Of a stretch of DNA of 64,000 bases, positions 25,211 to 33,171 are shown piece by piece. The stretch spans positions 1 through 64,000 of the forward strand of contig UBYA01000003.1 of assembly GCA_900469615.1 (NCBI GenBank). The letters are read 5' to 3'. The stretch comes from Hyphomicrobiales bacterium. Lineage in GTDB: Bacteria; Pseudomonadota; Alphaproteobacteria; Rhizobiales; Rhizobiaceae. Both the position numbers and the translations under genes were made by a program. Each line of letters opens with the position of its first letter. Position 1 is the first letter of the stretch. The notes under the pieces were generated by a model. That model was not told the DNA's origin. It saw nothing but the letters and a program-made list of their open reading frames with translations, and made no database searches.

Positions 25211-26339
25211 AATGCCGCCGGTGCCGGCCGGCAATCCGGTTGCCGAGGTTCATTTCAGCATCCGCGCCATCGGCCGCGATGCGTGGAATGCCTGTTTCCA
25301 GGGCCAGGTGGAGGATTACGATTACCTGCTTGCCATCGAGGAGGCGGGTCTCGACGGGTTCGAGTGGCGCTATATCACCGTCACGGAAGACGGGCGGGTC
25401 AGCGCCGCCATGCCGGCCTTTCTCTGCTTCTATGCGCTCGATACGACGCTGGAGGAGGGGTTTCTGCGCAGGTCGGTGCGCAGCATCCAGCGCCGCTTTC
25501 CGAACTTCCTGAAGCTGCGGCTTGCCTGCCTCGGATCGCCCTGCACGGAGACGGGAGCGATCGGCTTTCGCTCCGATGTGCCGGGCGAGCATCGCAGCGC
25601 CCTGCTTTCGGAGATGCTGTCCTTCTTCGAACAGCTCGCCGAGACGGAGAATTGCGCGCTGGTCGGCCTCAAGGATATTCCCGAACAGGCTTCGTCCGAG
25701 TTCGGCGATCTGCTTGCAGGGCGCGGCTATGCCTCGATCGGCGGACTTTCGACGGCGTGGCTCGACATCGATTTCAAGACGATCGACGCGTATCTCGCCA
25801 AGCTTTCGTCCGGCACCCGCAAGGACATGCGCCGCAAGCTGAAATCCCTGGATAAGGTCAGGGTCGAGATCCGCACGGACTTCGGCGAATTCCTGCCCGA
25901 GGTGATGGCGCTCTATCACGACACCCGCAATCGCAGCGATTGGCAGTTCGAGGAACTGACGCCCGAATATTTCCAGGGAGTTCTCGGCCGCATGCGCGGG
26001 CGTTCGTTCTGCGCCTTCTATTTCGTCGAAGACAGGCTGCTGGCCGCCAATCTGATCGTGCATGACGACAGCGTGGCCATCGACAAGTTCTTCTGCATGG
26101 ATGGCGAAAAAGGACGGCCCTACAATCTCTATTTCCTCAGCTGGTTCACCAACCTGCGCTATTGCCTGGAGCACGGCCTGAGCCGTTACCAGAGCGGCCA
26201 GGCCTATTATGAGAACAAGGTGCGTCTCGGCAGCAAGCTGACTGCCAATGCGATGTATTTTCGCCATCGCAGCGCCTTCTTTCAGAGGCTGCTGCGGCTG
26301 GTCTCGCCGTTGTTCTCGACAGACGAGGCGGATGCGTGA
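25191..26339 (+). CDS. GNAT/FemAB-like acyltransferase (peptidogalycan-type)
   Basis: Protein of 382 residues resembling the BioF2/CelD-type Acetyltransf_6 family: a double GNAT fold with SGTRKDMRRKLKSLDKVRVEI in the middle, then NRSDWQFEELTPEYFQ, and YNLYFLSWFTNLRYCLEHGL and YQSGQAYYENKVRLGSKL at the end. Such enzymes transfer acyl or aminoacyl groups to amines. In this operon it could join a fatty acid to the amine formed by the aminotransferase. It starts inside the end of the hydrolase gene and ends on the start of the second SMR gene. Confidence 0.78.
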   Translation: MSLPLLKMPPVPAGNPVAEVHFSIRAIGRDAWNACFQGQVEDYDYLLAIEEAGLDGFEWRYITVTEDGRVSAAMPAFLCFYALDTTLEEGFLRRSVRSIQRRFPNFLKLRLACLGSPCTETGAIGFRSDVPGEHRSALLSEMLSFFEQLAETENCALVGLKDIPEQASSEFGDLLAGRGYASIGGLSTAWLDIDFKTIDAYLAKLSSGTRKDMRRKLKSLDKVRVEIRTDFGEFLPEVMALYHDTRNRSDWQFEELTPEYFQGVLGRMRGRSFCAFYFVEDRLLAANLIVHDDSVAIDKFFCMDGEKGRPYNLYFLSWFTNLRYCLEHGLSRYQSGQAYYENKVRLGSKLTANAMYFRHRSAFFQRLLRLVSPLFSTDEADA

Positions 26340-26764
26340 TGCCGATGCGTCTTTCATGGCTCGCGGTGCCGGTGCTGAACACCCTGTTCCAGTTCTTCGT
26401 CAAGCACGGGGCGGAGCAGCTGAGCGACGGCGGCGCGGAAGGATGGCTCTGGCAGGCGCTGTCGTCATACTGGATCCTGGCGGCGATCGCCGTCGAGGTC
26501 GCCTGCTTTTTCATCTGGATGAACGTGCTGGCCGAACTCGACCTCAGCCGCGCCTTTCCGCTTTCAGGCATCAGCTACGTGCTGATCATCGCGACGGGGT
26601 GGTTCGTCTTCGGGGAGAAGGTCGTCGCGCTGCAGGTGATCGGCAGCGGATTGATCCTGGCGGGCGTCTGGCTGATCGCGAGCGTCAATGTGGAAACGGA
26701 GGGCCCCGGCGATTGGCACGCCGGGCCTGACGGTCTGCGGAGCGGTGCAGGCAAGGATGGATGA
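26339..26764 (+). CDS. Small SMR/EamA-type membrane protein (ArnF-like), second copy
   Basis: Four-helix protein of 141 residues, longer than the first copy by a hydrophilic tail. LNTLFQFFVKHGAEQL lies at helix 1, AAIAVEVACFFIWMNVLAE in helix 2, and AFPLSGISYVLIIATGWFVF in helix 3 (compare AFPLMALSYVVIVLAGAVIF in the first copy). The two proteins are related but distinct, as with ArnE and ArnF. An in-frame GTG at 26336 also overlaps the upstream stop; ATG 26339 is chosen. It ends with an ATGA overlap into the cyclopropane synthase gene. Heterodimeric export or flipping of the operon product is the likely role. Confidence 0.8.
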   Translation: MPMRLSWLAVPVLNTLFQFFVKHGAEQLSDGGAEGWLWQALSSYWILAAIAVEVACFFIWMNVLAELDLSRAFPLSGISYVLIIATGWFVFGEKVVALQVIGSGLILAGVWLIASVNVETEGPGDWHAGPDGLRSGAGKDG

Positions 26765-28098
26765 TGCCCAGTTCACACGATGAAAATCGCCCCGGCGGCA
26801 AAAGCAATGCCCTTTTCTCCGGCCTGACGGACTCGTGCGTGAGGCGGGCGCTGTCGTCCATCGTCACACGCGGCGCGCTGACCGTGACGACGGCAAGCGG
26901 CCGCGTCCTGACGTTCGGCGACGGCACCGGCGAGCCGGTTCACGTTCGTTTTGCCGACAACCGGGCCGAATGGGCGTTCCTCATCGATGCCGATCTGCGG
27001 CTCGGCGAGCTCTATATGGACCGCCGTTTCGTCGTCGAGCGCGGCACGCTCTACGATTTCGTGGCGATGATGCTGCGCGAGGCGCAGAACAGCACCCATC
27101 CGCTCATTGCCCGTATCATCGATCATGCCCGAACCAGGCTGCGGATCTTCCGTCACCGCAATCTGCCCGGACGCTCGAAGGCGAATGTCGCTCATCACTA
27201 CGATCTGGATGGCCGGCTCTACGAGCTCTTCCTCGATCCCGACCGGCAATATTCCTGCGCCTATTTCGAGCATGCCGGTCAGTCGCTGGAAGAGGCGCAG
27301 CTGGCCAAGAAAAGGCACCTCGCCGCCAAGCTGCTGATCGAGCCGGACAACAGCATTCTCGATATCGGCTGCGGCTGGGGCGGGCTGGCGCTTCATATTG
27401 CGGAGCAGGCGCCGAGCGGCTACGTGCTCGGGGTCACGCTCTCCGAGGAGCAGCACGACTATGCCTCGAAGCGCGTGGCCGACAAGGGGATGCCGGCGGA
27501 GGTTCAGTTCGCGCTGAGAGACTATCGCAGCCTCACCGGCCATTTCGACAGGATCGTCTCGGTCGGCATGTTCGAGCATGTCGGGCTGGCGTCCTATAGC
27601 ACATTCTTCCGTAAATGCGCGCAGCTGCTCGAGCAGGACGGCATCATGGTGCTGCATACGATCGGCTGTTCGGCAACGCCCGGCTTCACGACGCCCTGGC
27701 TCGACAAATACATCTTCCCCGGTGGCTATATTCCGGCGCTTTCCGAAATCGTGCCCGAGATCGAGGCGGCGGGGCTTGCCATCACCGATGTCGAGGTGCT
27801 GCGGCTGCACTACGCAAAGACGCTCGAAAGCTGGCGGGAGCGTTTCATGGTGCGCTGGGATGATGCGGCCAGGCTTTACGACGAGCGCTTCTGCCGGATG
27901 TGGGAATATTATCTGTCGACGGCGGAGGCCGCCTTCCGCTACGAGGATCTGGTGGTCTTCCAGATCCAGATGACCAAGCGAAACGACATCGTTCCGCTGA
28001 CGCGCAATTACATCGCCGAAAACGAAGCGCGCAGCGCCTCAAAACTTGACGTTGAACGTTCTGTTCAGCGTGAAGCCGATGATGTTCTGGTCGGGTGA
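26761..28098 (+). CDS. Cyclopropane-fatty-acyl-phospholipid synthase-like methyltransferase
   Basis: SAM-dependent enzyme of 445 residues. The N-terminal part contains GELYMDRRF and YDFVAM segments, then VAHHYDLDGRLYELFLD, the SAM site ILDIGCGWGGLA (199-210), LSEEQHDYA and SVGMFEHVG, as in CFA synthases. These add a methylene bridge to a cis double bond of membrane phospholipid acyl chains. It ends the nine-gene operon; 60 bases overlap the end of the convergent mipA-like gene. Rhizobia usually have more than one cfa gene; this copy may act on the product of the operon desaturase instead of bulk phospholipid. Confidence 0.88.
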   Translation: MMPSSHDENRPGGKSNALFSGLTDSCVRRALSSIVTRGALTVTTASGRVLTFGDGTGEPVHVRFADNRAEWAFLIDADLRLGELYMDRRFVVERGTLYDFVAMMLREAQNSTHPLIARIIDHARTRLRIFRHRNLPGRSKANVAHHYDLDGRLYELFLDPDRQYSCAYFEHAGQSLEEAQLAKKRHLAAKLLIEPDNSILDIGCGWGGLALHIAEQAPSGYVLGVTLSEEQHDYASKRVADKGMPAEVQFALRDYRSLTGHFDRIVSVGMFEHVGLASYSTFFRKCAQLLEQDGIMVLHTIGCSATPGFTTPWLDKYIFPGGYIPALSEIVPEIEAAGLAITDVEVLRLHYAKTLESWRERFMVRWDDAARLYDERFCRMWEYYLSTAEAAFRYEDLVVFQIQMTKRNDIVPLTRNYIAENEARSASKLDVERSVQREADDVLVG

Positions 28099-28887
28099 GC
28101 CGAACTGCGAGGTGATGGGGCTGTCGGCTGCGTCGCCTACCAGGCGATTGTATTTCTCGTAGACCTGCACGCTCCATTCCGGCGAAATGGTGTAGGTCGC
28201 CGCCACCGTGAAGCCGACCGATTTCACGCCGGCGCCGGCGTCGAAGGCGCTGACATGGTCATGCCTTGCAGCCTCGCTTTCCGAGATGCCGAAATTGGTG
28301 CGCATATAGACGGAATTCGCCATGGACAGGCGGGGGCCGGCGGACAGCAGCCACTTGTCGCCAAGCGGTTGAAACCAGTCTAGAGCCAGATCGCCGACCA
28401 GGCCGTCTCCGCCCCAAAGCGACTGGCGCACCTCCGTACGAAACCGCAGCCGGTTTTCCGTCAGCCAGTATTGCGCAAAGCCGCCGGCATCGAAATTCCA
28501 GCGCACCCGGCGCTGGCTCTGCAGATGCAGGTCGTTGAGATCGAAGCGGTCGTCCCTCAGGCCTACCACGGGGCCGATTTCGAGGCCGCCGAGATCGAAG
28601 AGCTGATAATCGAAGTTATCGTCGGGTGCGCTGTATTCCTGGGCTTCGCCGAGCCGATGGAAATCGAAGGAGGGCAGGGCGCCGAAGGAACGGCGCTTCG
28701 ATCCCTCGTAATTGGGGCCGTATTCCACGGTCGCCCCAAGGGTGACGACCCATGTGTCGGATGAGGATTTCGCCGCATCTTCCGCCCTGGAGGATACGGG
28801 AAACGCACCGGCTGCGGACACCGCCAGCAGGCCCATTCCGGCAAACGCCGACAACCGGGCGGTGAAAGATGTCCCAACGCTTAACAC
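28039..28887 (-). CDS. MipA/OmpV-family outer membrane protein
   Basis: Protein of 282 residues with an N-terminal signal peptide (hydrophobic core LSAFAGMGLLAVSAAGAF, likely cleavage after SSRA) and a beta-rich body of the MipA/OmpV family: LGATVEYGPNYEGSKRRSF near the start and IIGFTLNRTFNVKF with a terminal Phe, as in outer-membrane barrels. Some members interact with the lytic transglycosylase MltA. The gene converges with the cyclopropane synthase gene, overlapping it by 60 bases, so the two mRNAs are antisense to each other at their ends. Confidence 0.88.
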   Translation of the reverse strand: MLSVGTSFTARLSAFAGMGLLAVSAAGAFPVSSRAEDAAKSSSDTWVVTLGATVEYGPNYEGSKRRSFGALPSFDFHRLGEAQEYSAPDDNFDYQLFDLGGLEIGPVVGLRDDRFDLNDLHLQSQRRVRWNFDAGGFAQYWLTENRLRFRTEVRQSLWGGDGLVGDLALDWFQPLGDKWLLSAGPRLSMANSVYMRTNFGISESEAARHDHVSAFDAGAGVKSVGFTVAATYTISPEWSVQVYEKYNRLVGDAADSPITSQFGSPDQNIIGFTLNRTFNVKF

Positions 28888-29314
28888 TCTGACAACACCT
28901 GATCCGTGATCGCCCTCGCCGTATTCCTAGCACAGCTCGGGGCGCCGAAAGTAGCAGAAAATTTGCCGGAGGTCATAGTGGCCGCCTTGCAGCCGGAGAG
29001 TTTCTGCCGCGCTTGCGAAGACACGGTGCGGGCATTCATCTGGTCCATCTGTCGCATCCCCGACATTCGATCCCCCGACGGCAATGATCCGGACTTGCAT
29101 TCCCCGTTCGGCCGCTGCCGGCGATTGCAGGGAATGCGCGCAAGGATAGAGATGCAACATGTCATGAACCTGAAGCCTCGCCGCTTCAAATGCGGCCTGC
29201 CGGGTTTCGTCGCGGTTGGAAGCCGCGCATTTTGTTCCTAGATAGGCGTTGTCCCCATTTGGGGTTCGAAGGCGGAGGAGGCGACGTGAACATGGGACAG
29301 GCGGGTTTCTGCGC
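28888..29314. other. Gene-free spacer between mipA-like and PAP2 genes
   Basis: About 427 bp. Open frames on both strands here (28927-29346 minus, 28906-29241 plus) show no recognisable domain and lack clear ribosome binding sites. The region should hold the divergent promoters of both flanking genes. I see no hairpin terminator and no tRNA. Confidence 0.4.
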
Positions 29315-30061
29315 ATGAAGGATCGACCATTCGGCAAGTCGGCCATACCTGGATGGTTGAACCGTTACGAGCCTCTGCTGCTCGTGATGTTCGCCGCGCT
29401 TTCGGGCGGAATTCTTCTGTTCATCTACCTGACGGGAGAAGTGATCGAAGGCAGCACGAAGGGATTCGACGAGGCGATATTGCTGGCGCTTCGCCAGTCC
29501 GGCGACCTTTCCGTGCCGATAGGGCCGGGATGGCTGACGCATGCCGTCAAGGATATCACCAGTCTCGGTGGAACGACGGTCCTGGCGATGATGACGGTTC
29601 TGGTGACGATCTATCTGATGCTGGACCGGCAGCGCGCCATCGCCATCTTCATCCTCGCGTCCGTGCTGGGCGGATGGGCGCTGAGCGCGGCCTTGAAGTT
29701 CGGTGTCGCGCGGCCGCGGCCGGATATCGTGCCGCATCTGGTCGAGGTCAACGATCTGAGCTTTCCAAGCGGCCATGCGATGGTGTCGGCGGTGACCTAT
29801 CTGACCCTCGCCGCGCTGATCTCAGGGACGCGCGCCTATCGCTCGACCCGCATTTTCATCGTGGTGGCCGGCATCCTGCTGACGTTGATGATCGGAGCGA
29901 GCCGGATCTATCTCGGCGTACACTACCCGACCGATGTTCTCGGCGGCTGGTGCGCCGGCGCGACCTGGGCGCTCGCCTGCTGGATCATCGCCCGTCGCTA
30001 CATATCGCTTTCCCGAAACGGCAATGTCCAAGCGGGAAGCGATGACCCGCCTTTCAAGTGA
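29315..30061 (+). CDS. PAP2-family membrane phosphatase
   Basis: Membrane phosphatase of about 248 residues with the complete PAP2 signature: KFGVARPRP (KxxxxxxRP), SFPSGHAM (PSGH) and SRIYLGVHYPTD (SRxxxxxHxxxD). Six hydrophobic helices are visible, the first at about residues 22-42. Such enzymes remove phosphate from phosphatidic acid, undecaprenyl pyrophosphate or lipid A. The start at 29315 (MKDRPFG) precedes the first helix. It is a single gene convergent with the DUF1007 gene, with a 24-bp gap. A role in lipid recycling beside the nearby lipid-like operon is possible but unproven. Confidence 0.9.
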   Translation: MKDRPFGKSAIPGWLNRYEPLLLVMFAALSGGILLFIYLTGEVIEGSTKGFDEAILLALRQSGDLSVPIGPGWLTHAVKDITSLGGTTVLAMMTVLVTIYLMLDRQRAIAIFILASVLGGWALSAALKFGVARPRPDIVPHLVEVNDLSFPSGHAMVSAVTYLTLAALISGTRAYRSTRIFIVVAGILLTLMIGASRIYLGVHYPTDVLGGWCAGATWALACWIIARRYISLSRNGNVQAGSDDPPFK

Positions 30062-30085
30062 GGAGAGGCGCTCCCGGGCGGGAGG

Positions 30086-30727
30086 TCAGCACTGGACTTC
30101 CAGCCGCGTCGCCACGAGCAGCGAATAGTCCGTGCCCTTCGGATCGCTGAAGAACATGCTGGTGAGGGCCGCCTGGTTCTCCGCCATGACTTCCTTGGGA
30201 TTGGGTCTGACCACCTTGGACTTGCAGCGCGCAAAGGCCGATCCCGAAGTGGCCACGTCGTTGTCGGTGTCGAAGTCGACCGCCGTGTAGAGCGTCTTGT
30301 CGTAGATTCCGAAGATCGTGGTTCCCTTGAGGAACGTCTTCTGCTCCGGCTTCAGCGAGAAGGTGAGGATGAGCGAACCGTCCTTGTAATCGGCCTGGAT
30401 CGCGTCCGGCCTGGCCATGGGCACCGATTTGCCGTTGCTGGTGACGTTCGTGTAGTAACCGTATTGCGCAAGCGAATCCCTGACAGTCTTGCCTACCGCC
30501 TTCAGCTCGGTCGGCGTGAGCGTCTGGTTGTCGCCCTTGTCGAAATCCATCAGCACGGAGGAGGAGAACACTTCGTCGAAGCTCCAGACGTTGCGCAACT
30601 CGCTGATGGAGCCATCGGGCGCTGCGACGACCTGGAATTTGGCATCGATGAAGATATGCGGGTGGGCGAATGCCGGAACGGGCAGAAGCGACAGCGTCGC
30701 CACCAGCAGGGACATCTTTCTTTTCAT
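30086..30727 (-). CDS. DUF1007 periplasmic protein
   Basis: Protein of 213 residues with a signal peptide (KRKMSLLVATLSLLPVPAFA) followed by the family hallmark AHPHIFIDAKFQV. DUF1007 proteins usually sit next to an RcnA/NicO-type nickel or cobalt transporter and may be metal-binding partners. No such transporter is adjacent here, so the partner is missing or elsewhere. The start at 30727 gives a standard signal peptide; the much longer upstream frame would read into the tRNA gene. Confidence 0.85.
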   Translation of the reverse strand: MKRKMSLLVATLSLLPVPAFAHPHIFIDAKFQVVAAPDGSISELRNVWSFDEVFSSSVLMDFDKGDNQTLTPTELKAVGKTVRDSLAQYGYYTNVTSNGKSVPMARPDAIQADYKDGSLILTFSLKPEQKTFLKGTTIFGIYDKTLYTAVDFDTDNDVATSGSAFARCKSKVVRPNPKEVMAENQAALTSMFFSDPKGTDYSLLVATRLEVQC

Positions 30728-30928
30728 GCGAGCCAATACCGCGTTGCGTCCATCGATGTGATGCACAGACCTGAACGTCAAATGAGACTGATTTGCGACC
30801 CTGCCCGCGTTGCGCGAGAGCATGACCATGCAAGCAGGAAACAGGCAGATGGAGCCGCGGCATGCGGTCGGACGGACGTTTCGCGGCGAAGCCGCAATCT
30901 CTCTATATACAAAGGAAATCGAAGAAAC

Positions 30929-31003
30929 TGGAGCGGGCGAAGGGATTCGAACCCTCGACCCCAACCTTGGCAAGGTTGTGCTCTACCCCTGAGCTACACC
31001 CGC
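30929..31003 (-). tRNA. tRNA-Gly (anticodon GCC)
   Basis: The minus strand reads GCGGGTGTAGCTCAGGGGTA at the 5' end, contains the anticodon loop CTTGCCAAG (anticodon GCC) and the T arm GGTTCGAATCC, and ends in CGCCCGCTCCA. The acceptor stem pairs 7 bp (one G-T) and the CCA end is encoded. Length 75 nt. Confidence 0.97.
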
Positions 31004-31153
31004 TCATTCCCGTCGCGATCCGGGGTAGTGTGTTGGACCGCTGGGCGTCGTCTTGCGGCGACGGGCGCTATATGGCCTAACCGTTTTTCAAATGCAACAG
31101 GGAAATGACGAGTTCGCGAAGAAAAATTGCACGTTCTTTCTGCCGGCTGCCGG

Positions 31154-31178
31154 AAAGCCCGGAAATGCCGGGCTTTTT
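31154..31178 (+). terminator. Orphan Rho-independent terminator
   Basis: Perfect stem AAAGCCCGG (31154-31162) and CCGGGCTTT (31168-31176) around AAATG, then TTTTT. It points along the plus strand, but no plus-strand gene lies upstream: the tRNA is on the other strand. It may end a small unannotated RNA starting in 31004-31150. Confidence 0.7.
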
Positions 31179-31246
31179 CGCCTGAAAGATTGCAATGAAA
31201 TTATGGGCGACGTATCAGGGGCGAACCATTTTCATTGCGAGACGCC

Positions 31247-31756
31247 ATGACCGAGACCAGCCCGAAAACCCGCGACGATCTTTTCCGATTCCTGGATGGG
31301 CTCGGTATCGCCCATACGACCAAGGATCACGCTCCCGTCTTCACCGTCGCCGAATCGGTGGCGTTGCGTGACGAGATTCCGGGAGGGCATACGAAGAACC
31401 TGTTCGTGAAGGACAAGAAGGATAATTTCTTCCTGCTGACCGTCGAGGAAAACGCGACGGTCGACCTGAAGACCGTGCACACGCTGATCGGCGCGGGGAG
31501 CAAGGTGTCCTTCGGCAAGCCGGAAAAGCTGATGGAATATCTCGGCGTCATTCCAGGCTCCGTCACCGCATTCGGGGCGATCAACGACACGGCCAACAAT
31601 GTCACTTTCGTTCTCGACGCCGAGCTGATGGCGCATGACGTCGTCAATTGCCATCCGCTTTCGAACGATGCGACGACGTCGATCGCCAGCGCCGATCTCC
31701 TGCGCTTCATGGAGGCGACGGGTCATGCGCCGCTAGTCTTGAAAGTGACGAACTGA
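31247..31756 (+). CDS. ProXp-ala / PrdX-type prolyl-tRNA editing protein
   Basis: Free-standing trans-editing deacylase of about 169 residues of the YbaK/INS superfamily. The sequence shows DHAPVFTVAESVALRDEIPGGHTKNLFVKDKKD, split here for reading into HAPVFTVAES, IPGGHTKNLF and VKDKKDNFFL, then GAINDTANNVTFVLD. ProXp-ala (PrdX) hydrolyses alanine mischarged on tRNA-Pro. Length is typical. A TTG at 31235 is in frame, but ATG 31247 is the natural start. Single gene with its own promoter region behind an orphan terminator. Confidence 0.88.
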   Translation: MTETSPKTRDDLFRFLDGLGIAHTTKDHAPVFTVAESVALRDEIPGGHTKNLFVKDKKDNFFLLTVEENATVDLKTVHTLIGAGSKVSFGKPEKLMEYLGVIPGSVTAFGAINDTANNVTFVLDAELMAHDVVNCHPLSNDATTSIASADLLRFMEATGHAPLVLKVTN

Positions 31757-31916
31757 CATACGATTTTAGCGCAAAGATCATGGCGATCGACTTCTCTATC
31801 GAATTGTCCGATCGTTCCGACCATTTCAACGGGCGTGCTGCCGGGCGAACCTCTTGGGCTCGTTTGGAGATCATGCTTTTCACAAGATCAAGGATGCCGG
31901 CAGGCGGGAGACACTC

Positions 31917-32891
31917 ATGAGCGGTTCGAACAATCCCTATAACGCTTCCTTCGGCGGGCAGATGTCGGCCACGGCCTCCTTCGGTGCCGCGCCCGCGGCC
32001 GGCGGCGCTTCGCCGATCAAGGACACGACGACCGCCAACTTCGCCAAGGACGTTATCGAGGAATCACGCAAGCAGCCGGTGCTGGTCGATTTCTGGGCGC
32101 CCTGGTGCGGCCCGTGCAAGCAGCTGACGCCGGTGCTGGAAAAGGTCGTCACCGAAGCCCAGGGCCGTGTCAAGCTGGTCAAGATGAACATCGACGACCA
32201 TCCGTCCATCGCCGGCCAGCTCGGCATCCAGTCGATCCCGGCGGTCATCGCCTTCGTCGATGGCCGGCCGGCCGACGGCTTCATGGGTGCCGTTCCGGAA
32301 AGCCAGGTTCGCCAGTTCATCGATCGCCTCGGCGGCCCCGCGGGCGGCGCCGACGATCAGGCGGCCGAGATCGCCGCCGTTCTGGAGGAGGCGAGCGGCC
32401 TTCTCGCCGCCGGCGACGTCAACGGCGCCGCCGAGCTTTTCGGCGCGGTGCTGCAGGCCGATCCGGAAAATGCCAAGGCGCTTGCCGGCATGGCAGAATG
32501 CATGATCGCCGCCGGGCAAAGCCAGCGCGCCCGCGAGGCACTGGCCGACCTGCCGGAGACGCTCGCAAACGATGCCGGCATCCAGGCCGTGGTCAAGAAG
32601 CTCGACCAGATCGACGAGGCCCGCAAACTCGGCGATCCCGTGGCGATCGAGCATGAACTGACCACCAACCCCGACAATCACGAGCAGCGCATCAAGCTTG
32701 CCAAGATCCGCAACGTCGAAGGCAAGCGGGAAGAGGCGGCGGAGCATCTGCTGACGGTGATGCGCAAGGACCGCAGTTTCGACGACGATGGCGCGCGCCG
32801 CCAGTTGCTGGACTTCTTCGAGGTATGGGGGCCGAAGGACCCTGCCACCGTCTCGGCGCGGCGCAAGCTTTCCTCTATCCTGTTTTCGTAA
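31917..32891 (+). CDS. cnoX: CnoX-type thioredoxin with TPR-like C-terminal domain
   Basis: Protein of 324 residues. An Ala/Gly-rich N-terminal stretch leads to a thioredoxin domain (about 35-145) with active site WAPWCGPCK (Cys64 and Cys67), followed by helical TPR-like repeats (about 155-320; AAGDVNGAAELFGAVLQADP and similar). This is the CnoX/YbbN family, a redox chaperone that passes substrates to GroEL. In alphaproteobacteria the CGPC motif is often kept, unlike E. coli CnoX (SXXC). GGGAG precedes the ATG. A perfect 10-bp-stem hairpin at 32900-32921 follows the stop. Confidence 0.9.
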   Translation: MSGSNNPYNASFGGQMSATASFGAAPAAGGASPIKDTTTANFAKDVIEESRKQPVLVDFWAPWCGPCKQLTPVLEKVVTEAQGRVKLVKMNIDDHPSIAGQLGIQSIPAVIAFVDGRPADGFMGAVPESQVRQFIDRLGGPAGGADDQAAEIAAVLEEASGLLAAGDVNGAAELFGAVLQADPENAKALAGMAECMIAAGQSQRAREALADLPETLANDAGIQAVVKKLDQIDEARKLGDPVAIEHELTTNPDNHEQRIKLAKIRNVEGKREEAAEHLLTVMRKDRSFDDDGARRQLLDFFEVWGPKDPATVSARRKLSSILFS

Positions 32892-32899
32892 TGGGCAGC

Positions 32900-32921
32900 T
32901 CGTGCGAAACCTTTCGCACGA
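32900..32921. terminator. Hairpin after cnoX
   Basis: TCGTGCGAAA (32900-32909) and TTTCGCACGA (32912-32921) form a perfect 10-bp stem nine bases after the cnoX stop. The T-run after it (CCGTTTGTT) is weak, so it is a moderate terminator or an mRNA end stabiliser. Confidence 0.5.
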
Positions 32922-33110
32922 CCGTTTGTTAGAGGAGAGCGGCCGAAAGGCATGCACTGCCGCGTCGGCTAAAATGCTCTTGTGTTTTCGGCAGACGGGG
33001 CCACATTGTCGGGTGGATGCGGCGTGGATCGGGCATGGCCGCGAGGCTGTCGTTTCTGCGCGGCTTGCCGCGACCGGTAGCGCCGTGAGCTAAAGCCTTT
33101 TGTCTTTATG

Positions 33111-33158
33111 CAATTCCAGACGGAAAACCGCTATGCACTTTTCCTGGAATTGCCCTAG
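33111..33158. repeat. Rhizobial intergenic hairpin repeat, copy 1
   Basis: CAATTCCAG (33111-33119) pairs with CTGGAATTG (33144-33152), enclosing GGAAAACCGCTATGCACTTT-like sequence and ending in CCCTAG. Related copies lie at 42064-42113 and 43004-43052. It sits just upstream of the Lon-N gene start. The rest of the 32922-33171 spacer shows nothing else notable. Confidence 0.65.
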
Positions 33159-33171
33159 CGGGATGGAGAAG

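Noticed and set aside
28927..29346. 139-codon minus-strand frame in the spacer before the PAP2 gene
   Set aside because: It overlaps the PAP2 start, has no good start site, and shows no recognisable family.
31053..31250. 65-codon plus-strand frame across the orphan terminator
   Set aside because: It reads through a strong terminator hairpin, so it is unlikely to be translated as a whole.
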